Below the pieces are notes generated by a model. The model had not been told where the DNA came from and ran no database searches. It was given only the letters and a program-made list of their open reading frames with translations. From CAZOGW01 sp964579415 (GTDB lineage: Bacteria; Actinomycetota; Acidimicrobiia; Spongiisociales; UBA5794), in NCBI GenBank assembly GCA_964579415.1, contig CAZOGW010000096.1, positions 1 to 11,719 on the forward strand: a stretch of DNA of 11,719 bases. The letters are read 5' to 3'. Shown in pieces: positions 1 to 7,080 of this stretch; the first letter of the stretch is position 1; each line of letters opens with the position of its first letter. Position numbers and translations under genes: made by a program.

Positions 1-1229
1 TCCGCCCCGACGAGTTTCTTGAGCCGGGCGGTGGCGCTTCCCTTGCGGGCCAGCTTCTCGGCGGTGCGGGTGCGTACCCGCTCTTCGTAGTCGTCCTCCG
101 AATCGACGAACCCCTCGCCCCGGATCTCGTACGAGGCCGTGTAGGTCTGGACGAGCGCCACGATCGTCGCCGCCACGGGGAGGGCCAGCAGTGCACCGAT
201 CCCGCCGAGCAGCGCGCCACCGATGATCACGGCACCGAAGGCGACCGCGGGGTGGAGTTGCATGGTGTTGGCGGTGATACGGGGCGACAGCAGATAGTTC
301 TCGATCTGCTGGTAGATGAGGACGGCCGCCAGCACGAGCGCCGCTTCCCAAGGTGAGATGAACAGTGCGATGAGCACCGGTAGGGCACCCGCCAGGTAGG
401 TGCCGATGGTGGGTATGAACTGCGAGATGACACCCACCCAGAGGCCCAGCGCGACGGCGTAGGGGAGGTCGATGGCAAGGAACCACAGGGAGTGGAAGAG
501 GGCCGACGCTCCCGCCAGCAGCCCCCGGGAGTAGACGTAGCCGCCCACCTTCTCGATGGTGATCTTGGTGATGAGGTCGATGTGGCGCTGACGCTCCGGC
601 TTGAACCGGTGGAGGATCGTCTCACGCATCTTGGGCAGATCGGCCAGGATGTAGAACACGAACAGTGACATGGTGAGCGCGGAGAACACCAAGCCGACGG
701 CCGACGCGGCGAGACCGAAGACACCGCCGATGGCGTCGGCGGCGAACTCCGCCACCTTCTGGCGGTCGATCGACAACTGCTCCAGGACGTTGTCCAGGTC
801 GACGTTGAACCCGAGGTTGGTGAGCCAGCGGGTGAGCGTCTCGGCGTACTGGGGAGCGTTGTCGAGGAAGCTCAGTACCTGCCCGATCACCACCTGCAGT
901 ATGGCGACGACGAAGCCGATGGCCAGCAGCGAGCTCCCGAACATCACCAGCGCCGTGGCGAGGCCCCGGCGCCAGCCTCGCTTGGCCAGTGCCTCGACCG
1001 CCGGGAGCAGCGAGAAGGAGATGAACACCGATACCACGAGCATCATGATGAAGTCGAGGATGCTGTTGAACACCCAGCGGGTCCCGTAGAAGACACCGAG
1101 GACGAGCAGGGTCGTCACGCCGATGCGGGGAAGCCATACCCCGTACCAGCTACGCGACTCCGAATGGCCGCCACCGGTAGGGCCTCCGGGGACGTTCCCC
1201 GGGACAGCGTCGGGCAAGTCGCTCTCCAC
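1..1229 (-). CDS. AI-2E family transporter (PF01594-type membrane protein), 3' end beyond the window
   Basis: The minus frame is open from a GTG at 1229-1227 to the left edge, giving about 409 visible residues. An in-frame stop at 1265-1263 limits the start. GGAG at 1238-1235 lies 5 nt before this GTG. After a Gly/Pro-rich N-terminus of about 30 residues come hydrophobic segments near residues 36-50, 57-75 and 89-112. A polar region (about 120-160) follows, then a second membrane block. Two family hallmarks are readable: QFIPTIGTYLAG near residue 268 and QQIENYLLSPRI near residue 305. A charged tail rich in Glu, Arg and Lys begins around residue 362 and continues past the edge. The family includes TqsA and many carriers with other or unknown substrates, including Na+/H+ antiporters, so the name does not establish autoinducer transport. 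The gene is divergent from the sugar operon and shows no functional tie to it. Family assignment is firm; substrate is unknown. Confidence 0.9.
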   Translation of the reverse strand, partial: MESDLPDAVPGNVPGGPTGGGHSESRSWYGVWLPRIGVTTLLVLGVFYGTRWVFNSILDFIMMLVVSVFISFSLLPAVEALAKRGWRRGLATALVMFGSSLLAIGFVVAILQVVIGQVLSFLDNAPQYAETLTRWLTNLGFNVDLDNVLEQLSIDRQKVAEFAADAIGGVFGLAASAVGLVFSALTMSLFVFYILADLPKMRETILHRFKPERQRHIDLITKITIEKVGGYVYSRGLLAGASALFHSLWFLAIDLPYAVALGLWVGVISQFIPTIGTYLAGALPVLIALFISPWEAALVLAAVLIYQQIENYLLSPRITANTMQLHPAVAFGAVIIGGALLGGIGALLALPVAATIVALVQTYTASYEIRGEGFVDSEDDYEERVRTRTAEKLARKGSATARLKKLVGA

Positions 1230-1259
1230 TCCCGCTCCGTTCGACGTGGGCAGTCCGCA

Positions 1260-1265
1260 AGCCTA
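1260..1265 (-). promoter_or_regulatory. Candidate -10 box for the AI-2E gene
   Basis: On the minus strand this reads TAGGCT, a good actinobacterial TAnnnT -10 box. It lies about 30 nt before the GTG start at 1229. I could not find a convincing -35 element at the normal spacing. It overlaps the stop codon that closes the frame upstream of the gene, so it is non-coding. Confidence 0.3.
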
Positions 1266-1304
1266 ACCAGAGCCATGGTGTCGCGGGTGGATCATGCAAG
1301 CTTC

Positions 1305-1335
1305 TTCGACGTCGCCGGACCGGAGCGGCTAGGGT
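1305..1335 (+). promoter_or_regulatory. Candidate promoter of the SorC-aldolase-DhaKL operon
   Basis: TTCGAC at 1305-1310 and TAGGGT at 1330-1335 resemble a housekeeping -35/-10 pair, with a long spacer of 19 bp. Transcription would begin near 1342, leaving a leader of about 45 nt that carries the Shine-Dalgarno at 1372-1380. The -10 box covers the upstream GTG at 1334, which argues against using that codon as the start. No clear inverted-repeat operator for the regulator is visible between 1230 and 1387. Confidence 0.35.
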
Positions 1336-1371
1336 GAGCAGACGCACGCGGGTGAGCATCTGCTCGCCGTT

Positions 1372-1380
1372 GGAGAGGAG
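1372..1380 (+). promoter_or_regulatory. Ribosome binding site that sets the regulator start
   Basis: GGAGAGGAG stands 7 nt before the GTG at 1388. The in-frame upstream candidates (GTG 1334, GTG 1352, TTG 1370) lack a comparable site. This site therefore favours a 321-residue regulator. Confidence 0.6.
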
Positions 1381-1387
1381 CATCCGG

Positions 1388-2353
1388 GTGGTCGGCGAGC
1401 TGAGCCGGGAGGAGCACGAGTTGCTGGCGCGCATCGCGCACCGCTCCTACGTCGACCGCCGTACCCAGGCCGAGATCGCCGCCGAGTTCGGCCTCTCCCG
1501 CCCCAAGGTGCAACGTCTCCTTGACCGGGCCCGCAGCACGGGCGTCGTCGAGATCCACATCGAGGTTCCCAAGGGTCTCGACCTCGACCTGGAGGCGCGC
1601 CTCGTCGCCACCTTCGGTCTCTCCCAGGCCATCGTCGCCCCCGGGTCGCCCGATCCCGAGGTGCAGCGGGCCGCGGTTGCCCGGCGCGCCGCCGGCTGGC
1701 TGGCCCGTACCCTCGGGGACGGCGTGGTGGTGGCGGTGAGCCACGGGCGGGACACCGGCGCCGTCCCCCGCTACTTCCGGCCCGCCGGCGCCATCGACTG
1801 CGTCTTCGCCAGCGCCATGGGAGGGTCGCCCCGCATCGACGCCCCGACGAACCCCAACGAGACGTGCCGTGCCCTCGCCGAGAGATGCGGCGGCACCGCC
1901 GAGATCCTCTATGCCCCCGCCTACGTCAGCGCCGAGGTGCGTGACAGCCTGCTCGAGCAGGAAGCGGTGGCACAGGCCCTCAAGGTGGCCGCCAATGCCG
2001 ACGTTGCCCTCGTCGGCATCGGCGGCACCGACGACGGCTGCACCATGGTGCGCAGCGGCTGCCTCAGCCTCGCCGAGATGGTGAGCCTGCGCCGGCAGGG
2101 CGCCGTCGGCGATGTCCTCGGCAACTATGTCGACATCGCCGGGGAGCGCATCGACGCCCCCCACTCCAACCGCCTCGTCGGGCTGTCCCTCGACGACCTG
2201 CGCCAGGTAGGGACGGTGGTGGCCGTCGCCAGCGGGGACGAGAAACCGCGGTCCGTGCTCGGGGTGCTTCGGGCGGGCATCGTGGACGTGCTGATCGTGG
2301 ACGAGAACAACGCGTGCCGGGTGCTCGACCTGGCGCATCCAGGAGGTGGGTAA
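1388..2353 (+). CDS. SorC/DeoR-type sugar-binding transcriptional regulator
   Basis: Probable local regulator of the operon that it opens. With the GTG at 1388 it has 321 residues, close to the usual 310-320 of the SorC family (B. subtilis DeoR, CggR relatives). The frame is open back to a GTG at 1334, but the strong Shine-Dalgarno supports 1388. A helix-turn-helix lies at about residues 25-58, with TQAEIAAEFGLSRPKVQRLL as the recognition core. The rest is the sugar-phosphate-binding domain. Family signatures are VSHGRDTG (about 117-124), LVGIGGTDDG (208-217), GAVGDVLGNYVDIAG (238-252) and SGDEKPRSVLGVLRAGIVDVLIVDE (282-306, given here by its ends only for orientation; key residues are the Lys and the Gly of RAG). 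The stop TAA directly abuts the aldolase GTG, and the aldolase Shine-Dalgarno lies inside the regulator's last codons. The expected effector is a phosphorylated sugar intermediate of the pathway, by family analogy. Confidence 0.9.
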   Translation: MVGELSREEHELLARIAHRSYVDRRTQAEIAAEFGLSRPKVQRLLDRARSTGVVEIHIEVPKGLDLDLEARLVATFGLSQAIVAPGSPDPEVQRAAVARRAAGWLARTLGDGVVVAVSHGRDTGAVPRYFRPAGAIDCVFASAMGGSPRIDAPTNPNETCRALAERCGGTAEILYAPAYVSAEVRDSLLEQEAVAQALKVAANADVALVGIGGTDDGCTMVRSGCLSLAEMVSLRRQGAVGDVLGNYVDIAGERIDAPHSNRLVGLSLDDLRQVGTVVAVASGDEKPRSVLGVLRAGIVDVLIVDENNACRVLDLAHPGGG

Positions 2354-3205
2354 GTGGCTGTCGTGCCAACGCAGGAGATCGTGGGCCGGGCGTTCCGGGA
2401 ACGCTACGGGGTGGCCGCCATCAACGTGGTCAACGACCTTTCCATGGAGGCGGTGCTCGCCGCAGCCGAGGAGCTGCGGGCGCCGCTCATCGTGCAGACG
2501 TCGGTGAAGACGGTGAAGCAGATCGGTGCCAAGGTGCTCTACGCCATGTGGAGGGCCATGACCGACTCCATCTCGGTGCCGGTCGCGCTGCACCTCGACC
2601 ACTGCGACGAGCGTGACATAGTCACGCTGTGCCTCGAGAACGGGTGGAACTCGGTGCTGTGGGACGGCTCTTCGATGGAGTACGAGCTGAACAAGGTCCA
2701 GTGCGCCGAGGTGGTCGCCGAGGCACGGCCCTACGGGGCACTGGTCGAGGGCGAGATCGAGGGCTTCAAGCGCACCGAGGAGATCGGTACTGCCGACGTC
2801 GAGCTGGAACAGTCGCTGGAGGCGTGCATCGAGTTCATCGAGGCCACCGGCGTCGACGTCTTCGCCCCCGCCATCGGCAACGCCCACGGCGTCTACCAGA
2901 AGGAGCCCAGGCTGGACAATCAGCGGGTCACCGACATCGTCGAGGCCACCGGCATCCCGGTGGCTCTTCACGGCGGCACCGGGATGACTCCGCAGCAGTT
3001 CACCGACCTGGTCGCACGCGGCTGCGCCAAGGTCAACATCTCGACGGCGCTCAAGATCGCTCTGATGAAGTCCGGTTACGACTTCCTCACCGACAACCCG
3101 GGCAAGTACGACCCGCCGTCTCAGTTCGCCGTGCAGCGGGAGGCCGTCAAGAGGATGGCCGAGGACCACATCCGCATGCTCGGCAGCGAGGGGAAGGCCC
3201 CATGA
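2354..3205 (+). CDS. Class II (zinc) ketose-bisphosphate aldolase family protein
   Basis: Expected to catalyse reversible aldol cleavage of a ketose phosphate, giving or using dihydroxyacetone phosphate, in the cytoplasm. It has 283 residues, close to the short GatY/KbaY/Fba-type class II enzymes. The GTG start follows AGGAGG (2341-2346) by 7 nt and the regulator's stop by 0 nt. Readable landmarks are HLDH at 80-83 (Asp82 as the usual proton donor, His83 as a zinc ligand) and EGEIEG at 132-137. IGNAHGVY lies at 174-181, with His178 as a zinc ligand. LHGGTG is at 205-210 (His206, zinc and phosphate loop) and KVNIST at 226-231 (phosphate binding). The active site looks complete. The family includes fructose-1,6-bisphosphate, tagatose-1,6-bisphosphate and other ketose-phosphate aldolases. 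I cannot tell these apart here, and the kinase and phosphatase neighbours suggest a catabolic rather than a glycolytic role. Confidence 0.92.
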   Translation: MAVVPTQEIVGRAFRERYGVAAINVVNDLSMEAVLAAAEELRAPLIVQTSVKTVKQIGAKVLYAMWRAMTDSISVPVALHLDHCDERDIVTLCLENGWNSVLWDGSSMEYELNKVQCAEVVAEARPYGALVEGEIEGFKRTEEIGTADVELEQSLEACIEFIEATGVDVFAPAIGNAHGVYQKEPRLDNQRVTDIVEATGIPVALHGGTGMTPQQFTDLVARGCAKVNISTALKIALMKSGYDFLTDNPGKYDPPSQFAVQREAVKRMAEDHIRMLGSEGKAP

Positions 3206-3215
3206 GGACATCACT

Positions 3216-3989
3216 GTGACGGTGCTGATCTTCGACTGCGACGGCGTGCTCGCCGACACCGAGCGGGACGGGCACCGGGTCGCCTTCAACCGACTCTTCG
3301 ACGAGCTGGGGCTGCCGTTGCACTGGGACGAGGGCCTCTATGCCGAGAAGTTGAAGGTCGCGGGAGGGAAGGAGCGGATGGCGACGGATTACACGCCCGA
3401 GTTCGCCGCCGCCCAAGGCCTACCCGCCGATCCCGAGGGCAGGGCCGAGGAGCTGGCGCGGTGGCACAAGCGCAAGACGGCCATCTATACCCAGATGGTG
3501 GCCGAAGGAAGGCTCCCGACCCGCCCCGGGGTCCGCCGCATCATCGAGGAGGCCCAGGACGCCGGCTGGACCCTGGCGGTGGCCTCCACGTCGGCCGAGC
3601 CCTCGGTCCGGGCCATCCTCGAACAGGCGGTGGGGCCGGAGCGGGCCTCCCGCTTCGACGCGCTCCTCGCCGGCGATGTGGTGGAACGCAAGAAGCCGGC
3701 CCCCGACATCTACCTGCTGGCGCTGCAGCGGCTCGGCGCGGCGCCCGCCAGAACCCTCGTGGTCGAGGACTCCCGTAACGGGCTCCTCGCCGCCGACGCC
3801 GCCGGCCTGCGCTGCGTCATGACCGTCAACGGATACACGGAGGAGGAGGACAACAGCGAAGCAGTACTTGTCGTGTCATCGCTCGGGGATCCAGGGGGCG
3901 AGCGGACCCGCGTCATCGCAAACCGCGGCGCGGCCCGACCGGGCGAGTTCATCACTGTGGCGGATTTGGAAGCATGCCTGGGATCGTGA
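3216..3989 (+). CDS. HAD-superfamily phosphatase, CbbY / beta-phosphoglucomutase-like
   Basis: A 257-residue cytoplasmic HAD hydrolase of the CbbY type. Motif I is FDCDGVLADTE, with nucleophile Asp7 and acid/base Asp9. A helical cap follows (about 18-100), with GGKERM near 50-55. Motif II is ASTSAE at 123-128, motif III KKPAPDIY centred on Lys160, and motif IV VVEDSRNG with Glu184 and Asp185. All catalytic residues are present. CbbY proteins are known to hydrolyse xylulose-1,5-bisphosphate, and relatives include beta-phosphoglucomutases and general sugar phosphatases; the substrate here is not determined. The GTG start is preceded by GAGGA (3204-3208), which overlaps the aldolase stop codon and suggests coupled translation. 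The C-terminus (about 210-257) carries an added segment after the core. Its role may be dephosphorylating a pathway product or removing a dead-end bisphosphate. Confidence 0.88.
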   Translation: MTVLIFDCDGVLADTERDGHRVAFNRLFDELGLPLHWDEGLYAEKLKVAGGKERMATDYTPEFAAAQGLPADPEGRAEELARWHKRKTAIYTQMVAEGRLPTRPGVRRIIEEAQDAGWTLAVASTSAEPSVRAILEQAVGPERASRFDALLAGDVVERKKPAPDIYLLALQRLGAAPARTLVVEDSRNGLLAADAAGLRCVMTVNGYTEEEDNSEAVLVVSSLGDPGGERTRVIANRGAARPGEFITVADLEACLGS

Positions 3990-4031
3990 CCGGCAGCCGA
4001 CCGCCGGGAAGTGTCACCGAGGAGGTTCGCA

Positions 4032-4676
4032 ATGGCTGAAACTGCGTCCGACGATCTCGACCTCGTCATCAAGACGCTGGCGACCACGATCGTCGACAAC
4101 GCAGACTATTTCGCGCAGCTCGACGCCGTCGCCGGCGACGGGGACTTCGGCTACTCGCTCAGGAACGGGTTCGAGGTCGTCGCCGCCGAGTACGACACGT
4201 TCGACAAGAGCAGCGCCGGGGCGGTCCTGAAAAAGATCGGGTTCGTCCTCACCGGCAAGGTCGGCGGCGTCAGCGGACCCATATGGGGCACCGCCTTCAT
4301 GAGGGCCGCAGCCGCGGCCGGGGACAAGGCGGAGCTCACCTCCGACGACGTCATCACCGTGCTGCGCGCCGCCATCGAGGGTATCAAGCACCGTGGCGAC
4401 TCAGACGTGGGGGACAAGACGTTGCTCGACGCCCTGGTGCCCGCCGTCGACAGCCTCGAAGCCAGCTTCGCCGCCGGCGAGGATGGCTCCGCCGCCCTGC
4501 AGAAGGCGGCCGACGTCGCCGTCGAGGCCGCCGCCGACACTCTCGGCATGTTGGCCAAACGGGGGCGGGCCGCCTACACGGGGGATCGCAGCCGCGATTC
4601 GGTGGACGCCGGGGCGACCGCCGTCGGTGTGATCCTCCAGGCCATCAGCGCCGCATGGCGCGCAGCACACAACTGA
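4032..4676 (+). CDS. dhaL: Dihydroxyacetone kinase subunit DhaL (ADP/ATP-binding)
   Basis: The nucleotide-binding subunit of a two-subunit dihydroxyacetone-type kinase, 214 residues (E. coli DhaL has about 210). The ATG at 4032 is preceded by GAGGAGG (4019-4025) with 6 nt spacing, which I prefer to the in-frame GTG at 4011. The Mg-nucleotide site is DAVAGDGDFG at 31-40, with Asp31, Asp36 and Asp38 as the three metal-binding aspartates. GGVSGPIWGT (78-87) and GDKTLLDALVPA (127-138) are the conserved phosphate-loop and lid elements, followed by GRAAYTGDRS (178-187). Where E. coli DhaL has His after the third Asp, this protein has Phe39. The gene follows the HAD gene by 42 nt and precedes dhaK by 16 nt. 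No DhaM or other PTS phosphodonor is in the window, so ATP may serve as donor; this is an inference. Confidence 0.92.
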   Translation: MAETASDDLDLVIKTLATTIVDNADYFAQLDAVAGDGDFGYSLRNGFEVVAAEYDTFDKSSAGAVLKKIGFVLTGKVGGVSGPIWGTAFMRAAAAAGDKAELTSDDVITVLRAAIEGIKHRGDSDVGDKTLLDALVPAVDSLEASFAAGEDGSAALQKAADVAVEAAADTLGMLAKRGRAAYTGDRSRDSVDAGATAVGVILQAISAAWRAAHN

Positions 4677-4692
4677 GCAAGGAGCGCACAGC

Positions 4693-5688
4693 GTGAAGAA
4701 GTTCGTCAACGACCCACGCGAGTTTGTCAACGAGTTCCTCACCGGGGTCCAACTCGCCAGCGGCGGGGCCCTCGGGCACGACCCGCGGTACAACCTCATC
4801 TACCGCCTCGACATCCCCAAGGACGACAAGGTCACCGTGATTCAGGGCTCCGGTTCGGGCCACGAGCCGGCGCACACCATGATCGTCGGGCCCGGCATGC
4901 TCGACGGCGCCTGTCCCGGTGACGTGTTCGCCGGGCCCCCGGTGGAGTTCGTCTACGAGACCGCCAAGAAGTTGTACTCACCCAAGGGCATCGTCTTCCT
5001 GGTCAACAACTACACCGGCGACCGCACCGCCTGGGAGATGGCCAAGGAGATGGTCGAGGCCGAGGGCCTCGACGTCGGCTGGCTCCTGGTCAACGACGAC
5101 GTCGCCGTGCAGGATTCCACCTGGACGGTCGGCCGCCGCGGTGTCGCCGGCAACTTCTTCGTCATCAAGGCGGTCGGTGCCGCCTCCGAGCGGGGCGACG
5201 ACCTCGCCGAGGTGGTGCGGATCGGTGAGAAGGTCATCTCCCAGGTGCGCACCATGGGTATCGCCCTCAGCTCGTGCACGCCGCCGGTGAGGGGCACGCC
5301 GCTGTTCGAGATCGCCGACGACGAGATGGAGATCGGCATCGGCATCCATGGCGAGCCGGGGCGTGCCCGCGTCAAGCTGACGTCGGCAGACGAGATCGTC
5401 GACACCCTGCTCAACGCAGTCGTCCCCGACCTGCCCTTCGAGTCGGGCGACGAGGTGGCGCTGATGATCAACGGCCTTGGCGGCACGCCTATTTCGGAGC
5501 TGTACCTGCTCTACGGCATCGCTCATCAGAAGCTGGCGGACCAGGGCATCAGCGTGTTCCGCAGCTACGTGAACGAGTACTGCACGTCGCTGGAGATGGC
5601 AGGAGCGTCGCTCACGCTGCTCAAGGTCGACGACGAGCTGAAGGAACTCCTGCTGGCGCCCGCCGAGGTGTCCAACCGGGTGTTCTAG
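4693..5688 (+). CDS. dhaK: Dihydroxyacetone kinase subunit DhaK (substrate-binding)
   Basis: The ketose-binding subunit that pairs with DhaL and phosphorylates dihydroxyacetone or a similar short ketose. It has 331 residues, against about 356 in E. coli; the gap lies mainly around residues 225-250. The GTG start follows AAGGAG (4679-4684) by 8 nt. The active-site residues match E. coli DhaK closely. His57 in GSGSGHEPAH, Asp110 in NNYTGD and His219 in GIHGEPG correspond to His56, Asp109 and His218, the last forming the covalent hemiaminal with the ketose. DGACPGDVF (71-79), NDDVAVQDSTWTVGRRG (134-150) and EYCTSLEMAG (295-304) are further family blocks. The order dhaL then dhaK is the reverse of the E. 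coli dhaKLM order. Relatives in mycobacteria act on erythrulose, so substrate specificity is open. Family and fold are secure; the physiological substrate is not. Confidence 0.94.
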   Translation: MKKFVNDPREFVNEFLTGVQLASGGALGHDPRYNLIYRLDIPKDDKVTVIQGSGSGHEPAHTMIVGPGMLDGACPGDVFAGPPVEFVYETAKKLYSPKGIVFLVNNYTGDRTAWEMAKEMVEAEGLDVGWLLVNDDVAVQDSTWTVGRRGVAGNFFVIKAVGAASERGDDLAEVVRIGEKVISQVRTMGIALSSCTPPVRGTPLFEIADDEMEIGIGIHGEPGRARVKLTSADEIVDTLLNAVVPDLPFESGDEVALMINGLGGTPISELYLLYGIAHQKLADQGISVFRSYVNEYCTSLEMAGASLTLLKVDDELKELLLAPAEVSNRVF

Positions 5689-5731
5689 GCCGCGCAGCCA
5701 GGAAGCCACCCCTGCGACGAGGTCGCACGGC

Positions 5732-5774
5732 AGAGGCGGATGAGCCCGGGCTCCCTCCGGGCTCATCCGCCTCT
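5732..5774 (+). terminator. Strong rho-independent terminator of the DhaKL operon
   Basis: An 18-bp perfect inverted repeat (5732-5749 with 5757-5774) encloses a 7-nt loop, starts 43 nt after the dhaK stop, and is followed by TTTACTT. The T-rich side is on the plus strand, so it should act mainly on the operon. It lies between convergent genes and may also block antiporter transcripts. Confidence 0.85.
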
Positions 5775-5797
5775 TTACTTGGTACTTGGTACTTGGT
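5775..5797 (+). repeat. Tandem heptamer repeat GTACTTG (three units)
   Basis: ACTTGGT is repeated three times without error at 5777-5797. In the alternative phase the unit is GTACTTG, with a first copy TTACTTG at 5775. It starts at the terminator's T-rich tail and lies between two convergent genes. Its core resembles the heptamer at 11637-11666. Confidence 0.8.
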
Positions 5798-5819
5798 GCC
5801 TCCAGAGGCCACGGACCGG

Positions 5820-7016
5820 CTAATCCTCCGCGGCAGCTAGCTCGCTTGGCTCGGGGAACCAGTTCTGGGGGATCAGCTGGGCGATTCGCTTGGACTGGGA
5901 CGCCAGGATGGGGGCGACGATGGCGAGGATCAGCACGTAGCCGGCTACGAAGGGGGGGATGCGGGAGTCGAGGCCGGCGCCGGCGGCCAGGGTGGCGATG
6001 ATGAGGGAGAACTCGCCGCGGCCGAGCACTGTCAGCCCGATGGCGGCTGCGCTGCGGCGGTCCATCTCGTAGACCTTGGCGGCGATGACCCCGGCGACCA
6101 TGTTGAGGACCAGCGACATCACGATGGCGACGAGGACGACGCCGGCCACCTCGCCCACCGATCCAGGGGCGATGGTGAGGCCGAAGGCGAAGAAGAAGAT
6201 GGCGGCGAAGGCGTCGCGCAGCGGATGTACCAGCTTTTCGACGCGGGCATGGAGGCTGGTGGAGGCGACCATGAGGCCCACCATGAAGGCCCCGATGGCG
6301 TCGGAGACGCCGACCCGCTCGGCCATGCCCGCCACCAGCACAGCGAGCCCCACGAACATCACGGTGAGCAGTTCGTCGTCGGCGGCGCCGATGAGGCGTC
6401 CCACGAACTTCCCGCCCCAGCGGGCCACGGCGAAGAGAAGCGCCAGGAACAGGAACGCACGCAGGATGGAGAGCACGGTGGGCAGGCCCGGATCGACGCC
6501 GTGGAAGACCGGTTGTAGCAAGGCCAGGTAGAGCGCCAGGAAGATGTCCTCGACCACGATGATGCCGAGGATCACCGGGGTCTCCGGATTGGCGAAGCGG
6601 CGCAGGTCGATGAGCACCTTGGTGGCGATGGCCGACGACGAGATGCCGACGGCCCCGGCTATGACCAGCGCCTCGTTGGTGCCCCACCCCAGCACGAACC
6701 CGAGCGCCAGCCCGCCACCCAGGTTGAGCGCCAGGTAGACGCCGCCGACGACGAGCAGGCTGCGGCCGCCCCCGAGGAGGTCGTCGACCGAGAACTCCAA
6801 CCCCAGGTGGAACAGGAGCAGGATCAGCCCCAACGCCGCCAGGATCTCGATGCTGTGCGGGTCCTCGACAAGGACCAGTCCGGGGGTGTTGGGGCCGAAC
6901 AGGATGCCGGCCAGCATGAAGAAGGGAATGGTGGGCAGGCCGATCTTCCGCCCGAGGCGGGCCAACAACCCGGCGGTAATGAAGGCCCCGCCCAAGGCGA
7001 TGAGCTCAGGGCCCAT
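5820..7016 (-). CDS. CPA2-family cation/proton antiporter (KefB/KhtU-like membrane domain)
   Basis: An integral membrane monovalent-cation/proton exchanger of 398 residues, with about 12 hydrophobic segments spanning residues 5-375. CPA2 hallmarks are LPTIPFFMLAGILFGP (27-42), LLLFHLGLEF (66-75), ISSSAIATKVL (125-135) and the ion-site pair Glu156-Asp157 in VVEDIF. GRGEFSLI follows at 332-339. The protein ends about 25 residues after the last membrane span, so the cytoplasmic RCK/TrkA-N domain of KefB/KefC is missing. The size resembles B. subtilis KhtU, which works with a separate TrkA-C subunit, but no such gene is in the window. The ATG is fixed by a stop 9 codons upstream. Its Shine-Dalgarno is weak (GGTGGG), and a short upstream ORF overlaps the start. 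Na+ versus K+ specificity cannot be read from the sequence. The gene converges on dhaK and diverges from the secreted propeller gene. Confidence 0.92.
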   Translation of the reverse strand: MGPELIALGGAFITAGLLARLGRKIGLPTIPFFMLAGILFGPNTPGLVLVEDPHSIEILAALGLILLLFHLGLEFSVDDLLGGGRSLLVVGGVYLALNLGGGLALGFVLGWGTNEALVIAGAVGISSSAIATKVLIDLRRFANPETPVILGIIVVEDIFLALYLALLQPVFHGVDPGLPTVLSILRAFLFLALLFAVARWGGKFVGRLIGAADDELLTVMFVGLAVLVAGMAERVGVSDAIGAFMVGLMVASTSLHARVEKLVHPLRDAFAAIFFFAFGLTIAPGSVGEVAGVVLVAIVMSLVLNMVAGVIAAKVYEMDRRSAAAIGLTVLGRGEFSLIIATLAAGAGLDSRIPPFVAGYVLILAIVAPILASQSKRIAQLIPQNWFPEPSELAAAED

Positions 7017-7074
7017 GGCCCACCAGCACGAGCCTCGGCGTCATGTCGCGGTCGTGGAGGTGCATCTTGGGTCG

Positions 7075-7080
7075 ATTCTA
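7075..7080 (-). promoter_or_regulatory. Candidate -10 box of the antiporter gene
   Basis: On the minus strand this reads TAGAAT, one base from the consensus TATAAT, about 58 nt before the ATG. No good -35 box is visible at 16-19 bp. The implied leader is about 50 nt long and contains the short ORF at 7006-7044. Confidence 0.35.

Noticed and set aside
1..1229. Quorum-signal (AI-2) export role for the first gene
   Set aside because: The AI-2E family name covers carriers with other functions; nothing in the sequence or neighbours (no luxS, no lsr genes) supports autoinducer transport.
1334..1387. Longer start for the SorC regulator at GTG 1334
   Set aside because: The GTG overlaps a likely -10 box, lacks a Shine-Dalgarno, and adds 18 residues not typical of the family; GTG 1388 has an excellent site.
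1292..3289. Very long minus-strand open frame (665 codons) opposite the regulator and aldolase genes
   Set aside because: It lies antisense to two genes with complete family motifs, its translation is a His/Gly/Asp/Val-rich string with no domain, and such open frames are expected opposite GC-rich codons.
4978..6687. Minus-strand open frame of 569 codons spanning dhaK and the antiporter
   Set aside because: It crosses an intergenic terminator and overlaps two well-supported genes in other frames, and its Arg/His-rich translation matches nothing I recognise.
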